From Acidobacteriaceae bacterium (GTDB lineage: Bacteria; Acidobacteriota; Terriglobia; Bryobacterales; Bryobacteraceae), in contig JAFAMD010000032.1 of assembly GCA_019233755.1 (NCBI GenBank), positions 1 to 64,000 on the forward strand: a DNA stretch of 64,000 nucleotides, in the 5' to 3' direction. Position numbers and translations under genes: made by a program. Under the pieces are notes generated by a model. That model made no database searches. It was given only the letters and a program-made list of their open reading frames with translations, and was not told where the DNA came from. Below, in pieces: positions 16,713 through 25,948 of the stretch; position 1 is the first letter of the stretch, and each line of letters starts with the position of its first letter.

Positions 16713-17438
16713 TCAGCCCTTGGGTGGTCGTGAAGGTCTCACTTCCACGCGGCTGATCAGCGTCCTCTCCGGCATCCGGAGAATGCCCATCACAATCTCC
16801 GCGATGTCCTCCGGAGCGATTTTCCAGTCCGATCTTTTTTGCGCTCCTCCTCCAAACTCTGTGTCCACACTGCCCGGCATGATGTAACTGACCCGGACGT
16901 TGTCGTTGCGATGATCAAGCATCATCGCTTCGGTAAACCCGTTTAATCCAAACTTCGATGCGTTATACGCGGCTCCGCCCGCAAACGGATTTTTCCCGGC
17001 CAGGCTGCTGATGTTGATGATGGCGCCACCCTTGCCAAGTTGAAAGCGCTGCAGCGCTTCGCGGCTGCAGTAAAACGCGCCGGACAGGTTGGTGCCAATC
17101 AGGCGGTCCCATTCCTCGACGCTGAGTTCGGCCGTAGCGCGGAAGGCGCCGATCCCGGCGTTGTTGATCAAGATATCGAGGCCGCCTAGTTCCCGATCGG
17201 CGAACTGAAACAGCTTTGCGACTTGCCCACTGTCTCGTACGTCTGCCGTGCGGCCTGCTACCTTCCGGCCGCCTCCGTTCTTGCTCAGATCAGCCAGTGC
17301 GGCATCGAGAGACGCTTGCTGCCGGCCGCAGATCACCACATCCGCACCCGACGCAACAAGCGCGTTTGCGACTGCCAGCCCGATACCCTTCGAGGCTCCA
17401 GTCACAATTGCTCGCTTGCCGCTCAAGATGTCATTCAT
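16713..17438 (-). CDS. Short-chain dehydrogenase/reductase
   Basis: 241 residues of the classical SDR fold. The cofactor motif TGASKGIG is near residue 14, the structural NNAGIG near residue 91, the catalytic Ser in NISSLAG near residue 142, and the YxxxK in YNASKFG near residue 156; PGSVDTEF follows. The enzyme would oxidise or reduce an alcohol/carbonyl with NAD(P)(H). The substrate cannot be inferred; neighbours give no pathway. A 344-bp intergenic region lies upstream. Confidence 0.88.
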   Translation of the reverse strand: MNDILSGKRAIVTGASKGIGLAVANALVASGADVVICGRQQASLDAALADLSKNGGGRKVAGRTADVRDSGQVAKLFQFADRELGGLDILINNAGIGAFRATAELSVEEWDRLIGTNLSGAFYCSREALQRFQLGKGGAIINISSLAGKNPFAGGAAYNASKFGLNGFTEAMMLDHRNDNVRVSYIMPGSVDTEFGGGAQKRSDWKIAPEDIAEIVMGILRMPERTLISRVEVRPSRPPKG

Positions 17439-17782
17439 GAAGTTTAGTTAAGCTCCTCTAGTACCACCACGGAGTGGTTGGTGTATCTCCACCACCAACT
17501 CCTCACTTAACTGATTCCTTCCGACCACTGTGAGTTGCGAATCCCACGCATACACTCAGATACACTCTGAGCTTTTTACTCGATGCACTCGGAGTTTTTA
17601 CCACTAACTGCTAGCCTGGCAGTCCTAAAACGGATCTTGTTCGACCCCTAACCGACAATCGCCGCCGTCTTTGCGGCGCCCGCTCGAATGAAGCCGCGCT
17701 CCCACGCGCCCGAGGCTAAACAGGGCCCCGGCCCAGGCGACCACTGACGAGTTCGCCCCTATACTGAAAGAGAGCCCCTCGT
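17439..17782. other. 344-bp intergenic region with imperfect tandem repeats
   Basis: No gene is supported here. It separates the divergent SDR and hemX genes. An imperfect tandem repeat of about 23 bp occurs near 17568-17615 (CACTCTGAGCTTTTTACTCG, then CACTCGGAGTTTTTACCAC), preceded by a doubled ATACACTC. Near 17482-17508 GTTGGTG and CACCAAC could pair as a stem in the SDR leader. Promoters for both genes must lie here but no convincing -35/-10 pair was seen. Confidence 0.5.
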
Positions 17783-18592
17783 ATGAGCGTCATCTGGCTG
17801 CGTACCGCAGCCGCCCTTTACGCATGCGGACTGCTGTACGCGCTGATCTACCTCTTTCGAAAGAACACGCGCCTTTTTCTTCCAGCACTGCTTGCCTTCG
17901 GAGCGGGCGCGGTCTTCCATTTCGTGTCCATCGTCGAGCTCTGGGCCGAAGCCGGCCACTGGCCGCTCGCAAACTTCTACGAAACGAGTTCGCTCTGCGC
18001 TTTCCTTATAGCTGTTCTTTTCTTGATAGGTTACACCTACTACCGCATAGCAATCTTCGCAGTGTGTATTTTTCCACTGGTTTTTTTCATGACACTTATC
18101 GGAACTACCGAGTTCCCGGTTGCGCCGTGGGGTAGTCCTGATATACGAAACGTCTGGCTGATCGTGCACGTTGCAACCGTACTAATTGGTTACGCAACTT
18201 TAACATTTGCCGCAGTCGCCTCCGTCTACTATCTGCTGCAGGAACGTCAGCTCAAGCGAAAGAATGTCATGCCCTCGGCGAACCGGCTGCCGCCTCTGGC
18301 AACCTTGGACCTCATCATCTCGGTATCCATGAATGCCGGGTTCGTCTTTATCACCATCGCCACGGCGACCGGCGTTATTTGGGCATTTATCGACAATGGA
18401 ACGGGCTGGATTGCGAATCCCAAGATCGCGTTCTTCCTTTTCACCTGGGCGTTTTACCTTGCCATGATCTTCCTGCGCGTTTCGGCCGGCTGGAGAGGCC
18501 GGCGCATCGCGTGGCTTGCGGTCAGTGTGCTGGTCTGTTCCGTGGTCACCTGGGCCACGCATATGAGCCTGCGGAGTCTGTGGCCCAGATGA
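17783..18592 (+). CDS. hemX: HemX/CcsA-like cytochrome c assembly family membrane protein
   Basis: 269 residues with eight hydrophobic segments. The ccsA/ccmC-type pattern is seen: FYETSS near residue 72, HVATVLIGYATL near residue 125, and a late tryptophan-bearing motif GVIWAFIDNGTGW near residue 205. Members bind heme or assist cytochrome c maturation; in Bacillus hemX sits behind hemA and affects glutamyl-tRNA reductase levels. Here it directly precedes hemA with a 4-bp overlap (ATGA at 18589), supporting the HemX assignment. A role as a ResC/CcsA heme exporter for cytochrome c biogenesis is the alternative. Confidence 0.8.
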   Translation: MSVIWLRTAAALYACGLLYALIYLFRKNTRLFLPALLAFGAGAVFHFVSIVELWAEAGHWPLANFYETSSLCAFLIAVLFLIGYTYYRIAIFAVCIFPLVFFMTLIGTTEFPVAPWGSPDIRNVWLIVHVATVLIGYATLTFAAVASVYYLLQERQLKRKNVMPSANRLPPLATLDLIISVSMNAGFVFITIATATGVIWAFIDNGTGWIANPKIAFFLFTWAFYLAMIFLRVSAGWRGRRIAWLAVSVLVCSVVTWATHMSLRSLWPR

Positions 18593-19866
18593 AAGTCGCA
18601 CTGGCAGGTCTGAATCACCGGACGGCCCCCGTCCAGCTCCGCGAGAAGCTTGCCCTCAGGCCGGAGGAAATTCCGGCAGCTCTCCTCGAAATCCAGGCGT
18701 ATGGAGCGAAGGAAGCACTCATCCTCTCGACGTGTAATCGCGTGGAGATCGCGGCAGCGCTCGATGACGATCTGCTCCCCGCCTCCGTGTTCGACCGCCT
18801 TCTTGCCGAGCGCGGAGAGATGTCACCGGAAGCGGTGCGCCCGCACCTCTATGTCTATGAAGACAAGGACGCGATCCGCCATCTCTTCCGGGTAGCCGGC
18901 AGCCTCGATTCGATGATCGTGGGCGAGCCGCAGATCCTCGGACAACTGAAGCAGGCCTATGCCCAGGCACGCGACCACGGCGCCATCGGCACGGTGCTCG
19001 ACACAATCGTGATGCGGGCTTTACATGTCGCCAAGCGTATCCGCACCGAAACGGAAATCGGCCAGAGCGCCGTTTCCGTGAGCTATGCGGCCGTCGAACT
19101 GGCTCGCGAAATTTTCGGATCGCTGGCCAGGAAGCGCGTCCTGATTATCGGGGCGGGAAAAATGTCGGAGGGGGCGGCACGGCATCTCCTGCGCGGCGGC
19201 GCAAATGAAATTTTCATAACCAACCGCACACACGAACGCGCGGTCGAGGTGGCCGAGCTTTTCCGAGGGGAAGTAATTCCTTATGACGCGTTTCCACACC
19301 GGCTGGCCGAAATGGATATCGTCATCACCTCCTCAGCTGCTCCGACATTCGTTCTTACGCGCGAGGCGGTGCGCCGCAGCATCGAGCTCCGCAAGCACCA
19401 GCCGATGTTCCTGATCGATATCGCTGTTCCGCGGAATATCGATCCTGCCGTCGACGACCTCGAACACGCCTTTCTCTACGACATCGACGATCTGCAGCGC
19501 CTTACGGACGCCAACCTGCGTGCCCGGCGTGAGGTGGCGGAGCAGGCCGAAGCGATTGTTCTCGAAGAGGTTGCACGCCTCGAGGCCAAACTCCGGGAGC
19601 GCGACATTGCCCCGACGATCGTCAGCCTGCAGGAGCAGCTTGAAGCCATCCGAAAGGAAGCGCTTGGACGCTATCGCGGCCGTCTTGGGTCGCTTACCGC
19701 CGACCAGGAAGAAGCTCTCGAAGCACTCACACGCGGAATCGTCAACAAGATTGCACACGGGCCTATATCCGAGATGCGGCGGCATGCTGCCGGACAAAAG
19801 ACCGGCGCGGGACCGCGTGATCCCGAGTTTGTGACGGCGGTCCGCCGCATGTTCCGCCTCCGCTGA
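18589..19866 (+). CDS. hemA: Glutamyl-tRNA reductase
   Basis: 425 residues from the ATG at 18589; the frame is open further upstream but this start overlaps the hemX stop and matches the family N-terminus (VALAGLNHRTAPV). The enzyme reduces glutamyl-tRNA(Glu) to glutamate-1-semialdehyde with NADPH, the first step of C5 heme synthesis. The catalytic Cys49 lies in LSTCNRVEI; VGEPQILGQ, the NADPH-binding GAGKMSE and the C-terminal dimerisation helix are present. Second gene of hemX-hemA-hemC-hemD. Confidence 0.96.
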   Translation: MKVALAGLNHRTAPVQLREKLALRPEEIPAALLEIQAYGAKEALILSTCNRVEIAAALDDDLLPASVFDRLLAERGEMSPEAVRPHLYVYEDKDAIRHLFRVAGSLDSMIVGEPQILGQLKQAYAQARDHGAIGTVLDTIVMRALHVAKRIRTETEIGQSAVSVSYAAVELAREIFGSLARKRVLIIGAGKMSEGAARHLLRGGANEIFITNRTHERAVEVAELFRGEVIPYDAFPHRLAEMDIVITSSAAPTFVLTREAVRRSIELRKHQPMFLIDIAVPRNIDPAVDDLEHAFLYDIDDLQRLTDANLRARREVAEQAEAIVLEEVARLEAKLRERDIAPTIVSLQEQLEAIRKEALGRYRGRLGSLTADQEEALEALTRGIVNKIAHGPISEMRRHAAGQKTGAGPRDPEFVTAVRRMFRLR

Positions 19867-19880
19867 ACCAAATTGAAAGA

Positions 19881-20801
19881 ATGCCTTCCGCTATAACGAA
19901 AACTCTCGTCATCGGTTCGCGCGGGTCCCAGCTCGCGCTATGGCAAGCCCGTCATATCGCTGCACGCCTGGAGAATGCCGGGGTGCCGAGCAGCATTGAA
20001 ATCATCAGGACCACGGGGGATCACCTGCAGACCGCCTCATTGATGCAGGCGGGAGGCAAGGGCCTGTTCACGAAAGAGATTGAAGAAGCGCTGCTTGCCG
20101 GCACAATCGACCTGGCAGTCCATAGCCTGAAAGACCTGCCCACCACGATGCCGGACGGCCTGACCATTGCGGCCATACCGGAGCGGGAAGACCCGCGGGA
20201 TGCGATTCTCGGCTGCAAGCTGCGGGACTTGCCTTCGGGCGCTCGTGTGGGTACCAGTTCCGGCCGCCGTGCCGCACAACTGCTGCTGCTTCGCCCCGAT
20301 CTGGACGTGCAGCCGATCCGCGGCAATGTCGATACGCGGCTCCGCAAGCTGCAAGGCGGCGATTATGATGCAATTCTGCTCGCGGCCGCGGGCGTGCGCC
20401 GCCTGGGCCTGGAGCAGGAGATCGCCGAAATCCTTTCTCCGGAGCAGATCTGTCCCGCGCCTGGGCAGGGAGCTTTGGCCATCGAAACCCGGGAAAACGA
20501 TGAGGCGTTCAGGATTTGCCGGCAGGCAGGCTTGAATCATGCGTCCACCAGCGCGGCCGTCGCCTGCGAAAGAGCGGCACTGGCCGGGCTCGGCGGCGGT
20601 TGCCAGCTTCCCGTCGGCGCGTATGCCGAGGTTCATGACGAACACATCCGTGTCATGGGTGTCATCCTTTCGACAGATGGCCGCCGGTACCTTCGCGCCC
20701 GGGCCGAAGGCTCGGCTGACAATCCGGAGGAACTCGGACAGCGGCTCGCGGCCGATCTTCTCTCGCGAGGCGCCGGCGGTATCCTGGCTGGGACCGATTG
20801 A
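19881..20801 (+). CDS. hemC: Porphobilinogen deaminase (hydroxymethylbilane synthase)
   Basis: 306 residues. It polymerises four porphobilinogens to hydroxymethylbilane. Seen: GSRGSQLALWQA at the N-terminus, AVHSLKDLPT near residue 80 (catalytic Asp region), GTSSGRRAAQL with substrate-binding Arg residues, and the dipyrromethane cofactor Cys241 in LGGGCQLP, aligned with E. coli Cys242. It starts 14 bp after hemA and its TGA overlaps the hemD ATG by one base. Confidence 0.96.
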   Translation: MPSAITKTLVIGSRGSQLALWQARHIAARLENAGVPSSIEIIRTTGDHLQTASLMQAGGKGLFTKEIEEALLAGTIDLAVHSLKDLPTTMPDGLTIAAIPEREDPRDAILGCKLRDLPSGARVGTSSGRRAAQLLLLRPDLDVQPIRGNVDTRLRKLQGGDYDAILLAAAGVRRLGLEQEIAEILSPEQICPAPGQGALAIETRENDEAFRICRQAGLNHASTSAAVACERAALAGLGGGCQLPVGAYAEVHDEHIRVMGVILSTDGRRYLRARAEGSADNPEELGQRLAADLLSRGAGGILAGTD

Positions 20802-21562
20802 TGCCCGCACTGGCCGGCCAGCGCGTGGTTGTCACGCGAGCGGTCAATCAGGCCGAAGAACTTGCCGAGCCGCTGCGTGAGCGCGGCGCACAGGTAATCC
20901 TGCTGCCAACCATTGCGATCGTGAGCCCGAGCGATCCCGCTCCGCTGCGCGAAGCGGCCGCCCATTGCGACGCATATGACTGGATCCTGTTCAGCAGCGC
21001 CAACGCCGTGGCGGCTTTTGCGGCCGAACTGCGCGGACCCAGGAATCTGCGCCGCGCCCGCATTGCTGCGATAGGATCTGCTACTCGCGAATCGGCTGAA
21101 AAAGAAGGGTTTACGGTCTCGCTGGTGCCTGAAAAATTCGTTGCCGAATCGCTCGTCGAAGCCTTCGCAAGCGAAAATCTCTATGGTTGCCGGGTTCTGA
21201 TCCCCAGTTCTGCCGTCACTCGCGAAATTCTGCCAAACGAACTTCGCCGGCGAGGGGCGACGGTCGACGTAGTGGAGGCTTACCGCAATATCATTCCGCC
21301 GGACACGGCCGATCTGGCCACAGCCGTTTTCCGCGAGCCCTATCCCGACTGGGTCACGTTCACAAGCTCGTCGGCGGTCGATAACCTTTTATCTGTTACG
21401 GTTACGACAATGCTCATCGAGGTCAAGATCGCCACGATCGGGCCGGTGACTTCAGACAGCGTTCGCAAACATGGCCTGGACGTCGCGGCCGAAGCGGATC
21501 CGCACACCGTGTCCGGACTGGTCGAGGCCCTCTGTAACGCCCCCGAATCCCGCGCGCTCTAG
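20801..21562 (+). CDS. hemD: Uroporphyrinogen-III synthase
   Basis: 253 residues from the ATG at 20801, overlapping the hemC stop (TGATG). The HemD family is divergent but the two-lobed pattern is visible: RVVVTRAVNQAEELAEPL at the start, FSSANAVAAFA near residue 64, VTFTSSSAVDNLL near residue 185, and IGPVTSDSVRKHG near residue 212. It closes hydroxymethylbilane with inversion of ring D. Position after hemC supports the call. Confidence 0.92.
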   Translation: MPALAGQRVVVTRAVNQAEELAEPLRERGAQVILLPTIAIVSPSDPAPLREAAAHCDAYDWILFSSANAVAAFAAELRGPRNLRRARIAAIGSATRESAEKEGFTVSLVPEKFVAESLVEAFASENLYGCRVLIPSSAVTREILPNELRRRGATVDVVEAYRNIIPPDTADLATAVFREPYPDWVTFTSSSAVDNLLSVTVTTMLIEVKIATIGPVTSDSVRKHGLDVAAEADPHTVSGLVEALCNAPESRAL

Positions 21563-21570
21563 AAAGTGCG

Positions 21571-22158
21571 ATGTCTTTGACGCACTGGAGTCACTGGATT
21601 ACGCCCCTGATCATTGCCGCCATCCTGGCGCTGCTGGCGCTGACAGTTTCACGGACGCCGCTGCACGACGTCTACAATCGCCAACTCGGGCAACGCGGTC
21701 AAACGCGCCGTGAACGGCTCTTTCTTGCCTCCCTCGGATTCTTTGTGGCGGTCGCCGTGGTGCGTGCTCTTACTTTCGCGATTCACAACGATATCGGGCC
21801 GTTTCACAACGTCACCCTGCACGGCCGGCACATTCACCACCTGGTTTGGGGCATTCTGCTTTTGCTGCTTGTCGGTTACCTGTGGCTGCTTGAGATCGGT
21901 ACTGGCTCTGATCAGTCGTCGCGCTGGGTCGGGCGGTTGACTTCGATGCTTTTCGGTGTCGGTGCCGCACTGACCCTTGACGAGTTCGCGCTCTGGCTCA
22001 ATCTCGAGGATGTCTACTGGCAGCGCCAAGGACGGGAAAGCGTAGAAGCGATGGGATTGTTCGGCGGGTTGCTCGGAATCGGGATCTTCGGCGGCCCTTT
22101 TTTCAGAGAAGTAGCCGTACAAATCACGCGCCCGTTCCATCACGAGGTGCGCCGCTGA
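21571..22158 (+). CDS. Conserved integral membrane protein with HIHH motif
   Basis: 195 residues, about five hydrophobic helices. Distinctive features are a His-rich patch GRHIHHLVWG near residue 90 at a membrane edge and a conserved-looking LTLDEFALWLNLEDVYW segment near residue 130. I recognise the type as a conserved bacterial integral membrane protein without known function. It starts 8 bp after hemD, so it may be the last gene of the heme operon; its 3' end overlaps the convergent acyl-activating gene by 35 bp. A heme or metal role for the His cluster is a guess. Confidence 0.7.
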   Translation: MSLTHWSHWITPLIIAAILALLALTVSRTPLHDVYNRQLGQRGQTRRERLFLASLGFFVAVAVVRALTFAIHNDIGPFHNVTLHGRHIHHLVWGILLLLLVGYLWLLEIGTGSDQSSRWVGRLTSMLFGVGAALTLDEFALWLNLEDVYWQRQGRESVEAMGLFGGLLGIGIFGGPFFREVAVQITRPFHHEVRR

Positions 22159-24619
22159 GGACATGTGCCTCGCCGAACACAGCCCGGTCGAGACGTTCGG
22201 TGAGTTCTTCCGGCGATGCACCCGGATCCGCCGGAATCACATCCTTTACTGTCACGGTAATCTTGCCCGACCGAAACCAGCGTTCGCCGCTCACCTTCAA
22301 CTCACCCAAACCGGCCAGGTGCACCGGCAGCACTCTGGTCCCGAGTTCCTTCCACAGCAGTCCGGACCCAACTTTAAACGGCCGTGGCGAGCCGTCGGGC
22401 GAACGGACTCCTTCAGGGAATACCATGACGCTGTATCCGCGGTCGACGGCCTCGCCGGCATGGCGGAAACTTTCCCGGAATCCGCTGAGCTGCGGCAGCG
22501 GGAAAACGTTGAATAGCGCCGTCACGAGGAAATAGGCGATCGGTCCCACGCTGTTCAGAAACCAATTGCCCTGGTTACGCCCGCGCCGGAAGTCGAGCAG
22601 TATCTCACCGGCCATCGCGATGGCCACATGCCTTCGCAAACGACCTGGCAGGGCATACAAAACGAACGCCGCATCATAAGACGTGACGTGATTGCACACA
22701 ATCAGCACCGGCTCATTCGGCCATTCGCGGATCTCGTATTGCACGCGCGGGTTGGCCAGAAACCACGCGATCGGCATCGCAATGGTTTCGAGAAATACGC
22801 CGCGGATCAACTGCTGCAAGGGGTGCCACGGCCAGCGCAGATAATAATGTTCCGGCGGTTTCCGGGCGCTTGGCCCGGCCGGCGCCTGGCGGACGAGGTT
22901 CCGCACGTCTTCCTGTGTTCGCACGTTTTCAAAAGCCGTTTCGTCCAGCGAGATTCCGTACTGCTGTTCGAGCTGTGCCTGCAGTTGAACGCGTCCCAGG
23001 CTGTCCAGGTTCAGTTCACGGGAAGCGGCGCCGTTCGTATCGGCGACGGCTGCGCCGGCAGCGATGCGCCGGGCGATTTCGCGTTTCAGTATTTTGCCGG
23101 TTGAGGTTCTTGGCAAGTCTGCTTCCGGCCAAACCATCCAACGCCGCATCTTCTGAAACTCGGCGAGCTCCCGGTTTGCGCCGGTCACCACCGCTCCGGC
23201 GCCGGAATTGCTCTCCAGTGCTAACACGGCCACCGGCTCCGGGCCATGTTCGGCCTGCGACTCGATCACCGCGCAGGCCTTCACGCCCGGTTGCCGCAGC
23301 AGTGCCGCTTCCAGGTCTTCGGGATGGATATTTAATCCCGAAGACGTGACGATCACATCCTTCTTACGCCCGCGGAAGTGCAGGTTGCCGTGCTCATCGA
23401 ACTCGGCGAGATCGCCGGTTTGAAGCCATTCCGATTCCTGTTTCTCCGGCCGTCCATGCTGCCATATGGTGTTCGAGATCGTATCGCCGCGGACCAGAAC
23501 TTCGCCTTCACCGCTGAGCTGGACTTCGCGGCCCGGCAGAACTTGCCCGATGGTGCCCCGTGCGGGTCGAAACGGATGGTTCAAGCTGACGAGGGCAGTG
23601 GTCTCGGTCATGCCATAGCCCTGCACGACAACGAATCCAAGAGCGTTCCAAAACTGCTCGCCTTCGGGCGATAAAGCCGCTCCGCCGCAGATAAAGGCCC
23701 AGAATTTCAGGCCGAGCAGGCGGTGGATTTTGCGGAAATGCCACCAGCGCGCCCATGCCGCCTTGCCGGAGGCAGCCGTCAGCCTGGCGGGCAGATCCGG
23801 GAAGCGTGCCTCGATATGCGAGCGCATCAAATCGAGCACGCGCGGCACCGCTGCCAAAACCGAAATGCGTTCGCGGCGTATGTGTTCCACGAGTTCGCCG
23901 GCGACCAGTCGCGGCTCGTAATGCACTTCCGCTCCTAATAAGGGCGGGATCCACAAGCCCATGAATTGGCCGAAGACGTGACTCAGCGGCAAGGTGTGTA
24001 GGAAGCGGAGCGGGTGAAAGAGGCGCTCGTATTTGAGGTATTTCCGTATTTCCCTCTCGATCGGCAGCAGGCTCGCGAGCACATTCTTGTGTGTGTGGAC
24101 GACGCCTTTGGGGTCGCCGGTGGTACCGGACGTAAAAACGATCTGTAATGGGTCGTCCTCGCTCAGATGCGGTTCCGCGTGGGCTTCGTGCGCGGTAATT
24201 GCCCGGTCGAAATCCTCGAAAAACACGGCCGGAATCGTCGACCGGAGTGCGGCAAGATTCTCCTGATTGCCAACGATGAGCCGCGGCGAGACTTCATCGA
24301 TGACTCGCCGGACGAAATCTCCCGCGCTCGCGTAGTCTACCGGCACCGGCAGCACGCCCCGCAAGATGCAGCCGAAGAAGGCCGCCACCCATTCGGCGCC
24401 GTTCTCTCCCCAGATGAGGACGCGTTCGCCCTTGAGCACTTCGCGCTCGACCAGCTCGCCCGCAAAGCGCCGGGAAAGAGTCGCTAGCTCTTGATAGGTA
24501 ACTCTCCGCTGCCGAAGTCCGCGCGGAGCAACGATGGCGATGTCTTTGCCGTGCTTTTCGAAGTCGCTCACGAGCGAGGCAAGGCTGCTTCGTTCGGCTG
24601 GCACATATTTAGCCGGCAC
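22124..24619 (-). CDS. Acyl-activating enzyme, ACP domain and PlsC acyltransferase fusion
   Basis: 831 residues with three parts in order. Residues about 10-510 form an AMP-binding acyl-CoA/ACP synthetase (P-loop FTSGTTGDPKG, GYGMTETTALV, and the C-terminal hinge LQTGDLAEFDEHG). Residues about 525-595 form an acyl-carrier domain with the phosphopantetheine Ser in LDSLGRVQL. Residues about 625-825 form a PlsC-type acyltransferase with HxxxxD in NHVTSYD and FPEGVRSPDG. Such a protein could activate a fatty acid, hold it on its own carrier and transfer it to a lysophospholipid or glycerol phosphate, an Aas-like function with reversed domain order. Substrates are inferred only. The start could be refined: MPAKY repeats nearby. 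Confidence 0.85.
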   Translation of the reverse strand: MPAKYVPAERSSLASLVSDFEKHGKDIAIVAPRGLRQRRVTYQELATLSRRFAGELVEREVLKGERVLIWGENGAEWVAAFFGCILRGVLPVPVDYASAGDFVRRVIDEVSPRLIVGNQENLAALRSTIPAVFFEDFDRAITAHEAHAEPHLSEDDPLQIVFTSGTTGDPKGVVHTHKNVLASLLPIEREIRKYLKYERLFHPLRFLHTLPLSHVFGQFMGLWIPPLLGAEVHYEPRLVAGELVEHIRRERISVLAAVPRVLDLMRSHIEARFPDLPARLTAASGKAAWARWWHFRKIHRLLGLKFWAFICGGAALSPEGEQFWNALGFVVVQGYGMTETTALVSLNHPFRPARGTIGQVLPGREVQLSGEGEVLVRGDTISNTIWQHGRPEKQESEWLQTGDLAEFDEHGNLHFRGRKKDVIVTSSGLNIHPEDLEAALLRQPGVKACAVIESQAEHGPEPVAVLALESNSGAGAVVTGANRELAEFQKMRRWMVWPEADLPRTSTGKILKREIARRIAAGAAVADTNGAASRELNLDSLGRVQLQAQLEQQYGISLDETAFENVRTQEDVRNLVRQAPAGPSARKPPEHYYLRWPWHPLQQLIRGVFLETIAMPIAWFLANPRVQYEIREWPNEPVLIVCNHVTSYDAAFVLYALPGRLRRHVAIAMAGEILLDFRRGRNQGNWFLNSVGPIAYFLVTALFNVFPLPQLSGFRESFRHAGEAVDRGYSVMVFPEGVRSPDGSPRPFKVGSGLLWKELGTRVLPVHLAGLGELKVSGERWFRSGKITVTVKDVIPADPGASPEELTERLDRAVFGEAHVLSGAPRDGTGA

Positions 24620-24628
24620 ATACTTAGC

Positions 24629-25827
24629 CTACGATGACGTGCTGCCTGCTCCTGCGTAATAGCCGTCGCGAGCTTGAACGACAAGTCCGTTCTGCTTCAC
24701 TGTGAGCTGGATCTTCCGGTAACTGCCGTCAGTATCGGGACGATCCGGTGTATAACCGATGCTGTATTGATTGCGCAGCTCTTCTTCAATGCGGTTGTAA
24801 ATGTCGTCGACGGTTTTCTTCTTTGAGACTTCGAAATAGGCGCCGCCGGTCTGCTTCGAAATCTGTTGAAGGATTTTCTTACCGTCCGGGCGGCTCACAG
24901 GCGTTCCGCCGCCACGCCGACCGCCCCAGCCACCGCCGCCGCCACCCATACCACCCCAGCCGCCGTGGCGGCCCATGCCCGGACCACTGAAGGCCCGATT
25001 CATTCCCCCTTCTTCATCCGCGATGCGAACCGAGTAGGCGAGTGTGTTGGCCTTCTGCGCGGACGTGATTGCCTCCGACTGCGACACTTTGCTTGCATTG
25101 TCTTCCCCATCGGTCAGGAGAATCAGCGCCTTTCGTCCCGCCTGTTTTTTCATCAGATCATTGGCGGCAAGATAGATCGCGTCGAAGAGGGTGGTGCCTC
25201 CGCCATGGCCACCGTATCCTCCGTGTCCGCGGCCATATCCGCCGCCTCCCTGGCCGCCGGAGCCGCCCCAGCCGCCACCGCTTCCGCCCTGCTGATTCGG
25301 ATCGCCGTGACACCACTGCCGAGAACCAAGCAGATCCAGCCCTTTCTCCAACTGCTGCCGTGACGACGTCAGATCCTGCAAGAGTTCCACTTCGCGATCG
25401 AAGTGATCAGAAAGACTTTGTCCCGATCGGGACGCAATACCTGCTCGATAAAGGTCCGGCTTGCGTCGCGCTCCTCCGGAATCATGCGCCGCTCGCTGCC
25501 GCTGGTGTCCACCAGCAGCCCAAGCGTCAGAGGAAGATCGCTCTGCTGGGCGAAGTAACGGATGGTTTGCGGGCGGCCATCTTCTTCAAGTATGAAATCG
25601 TCTTTCGTTAAGTTGCGGACGATCTTGCCGTCTTTGTCCCGCACGGTCGCGAATACATTGACCACTTTGACGTCAGCCGAAAACGTCGCCTGCGGTGGCG
25701 CCGGTTCCTGAGCCGAAGTGAGTTGGGCACGCAGCATCCGGCCGGCTGACGAGAACCAAAAGCCGGAAACGATCAGGCCTCGCCGCGTGAACTGCAGACG
25801 TCGAGACGCACCCTTGTCTCCTTGCAT
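24629..25827 (-). pseudogene. VWFA-related secreted protein, split by a one-base frameshift
   Basis: Frame 1 (from 25827) has an N-terminal hydrophobic signal, the DVKVVNVFATVRDKDGK and NLTKDDFILEEDG strands, the MIDAS LLVDTSGSE and DKVFLI, then runs off into nonsense ending at 25369. Frame 2 resumes at exactly that point with FDREVELLQDLTSS and runs to 24629. One missing base near 25403-25406 accounts for it; restoring it gives a 399-residue protein like its relative at 8644-9618. The second half carries two long Gly/Trp/His-rich inserts (about residues 155-190 and 285-315) inside the VWA fold, then QYSIGYTP. Either decayed, or a sequencing error. Confidence 0.75.
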
Positions 25828-25948
25828 AGCTTAAGGGCGTCCGACGCATGCGGCGAGGTTTCGGTTTCCGGCACGCCGGACCTTACAGGCTGATGAGGTA
25901 GGCCCCGCTCAGACGAGAACGAGGCGAGTGACAAGAACAAGATTTCGG

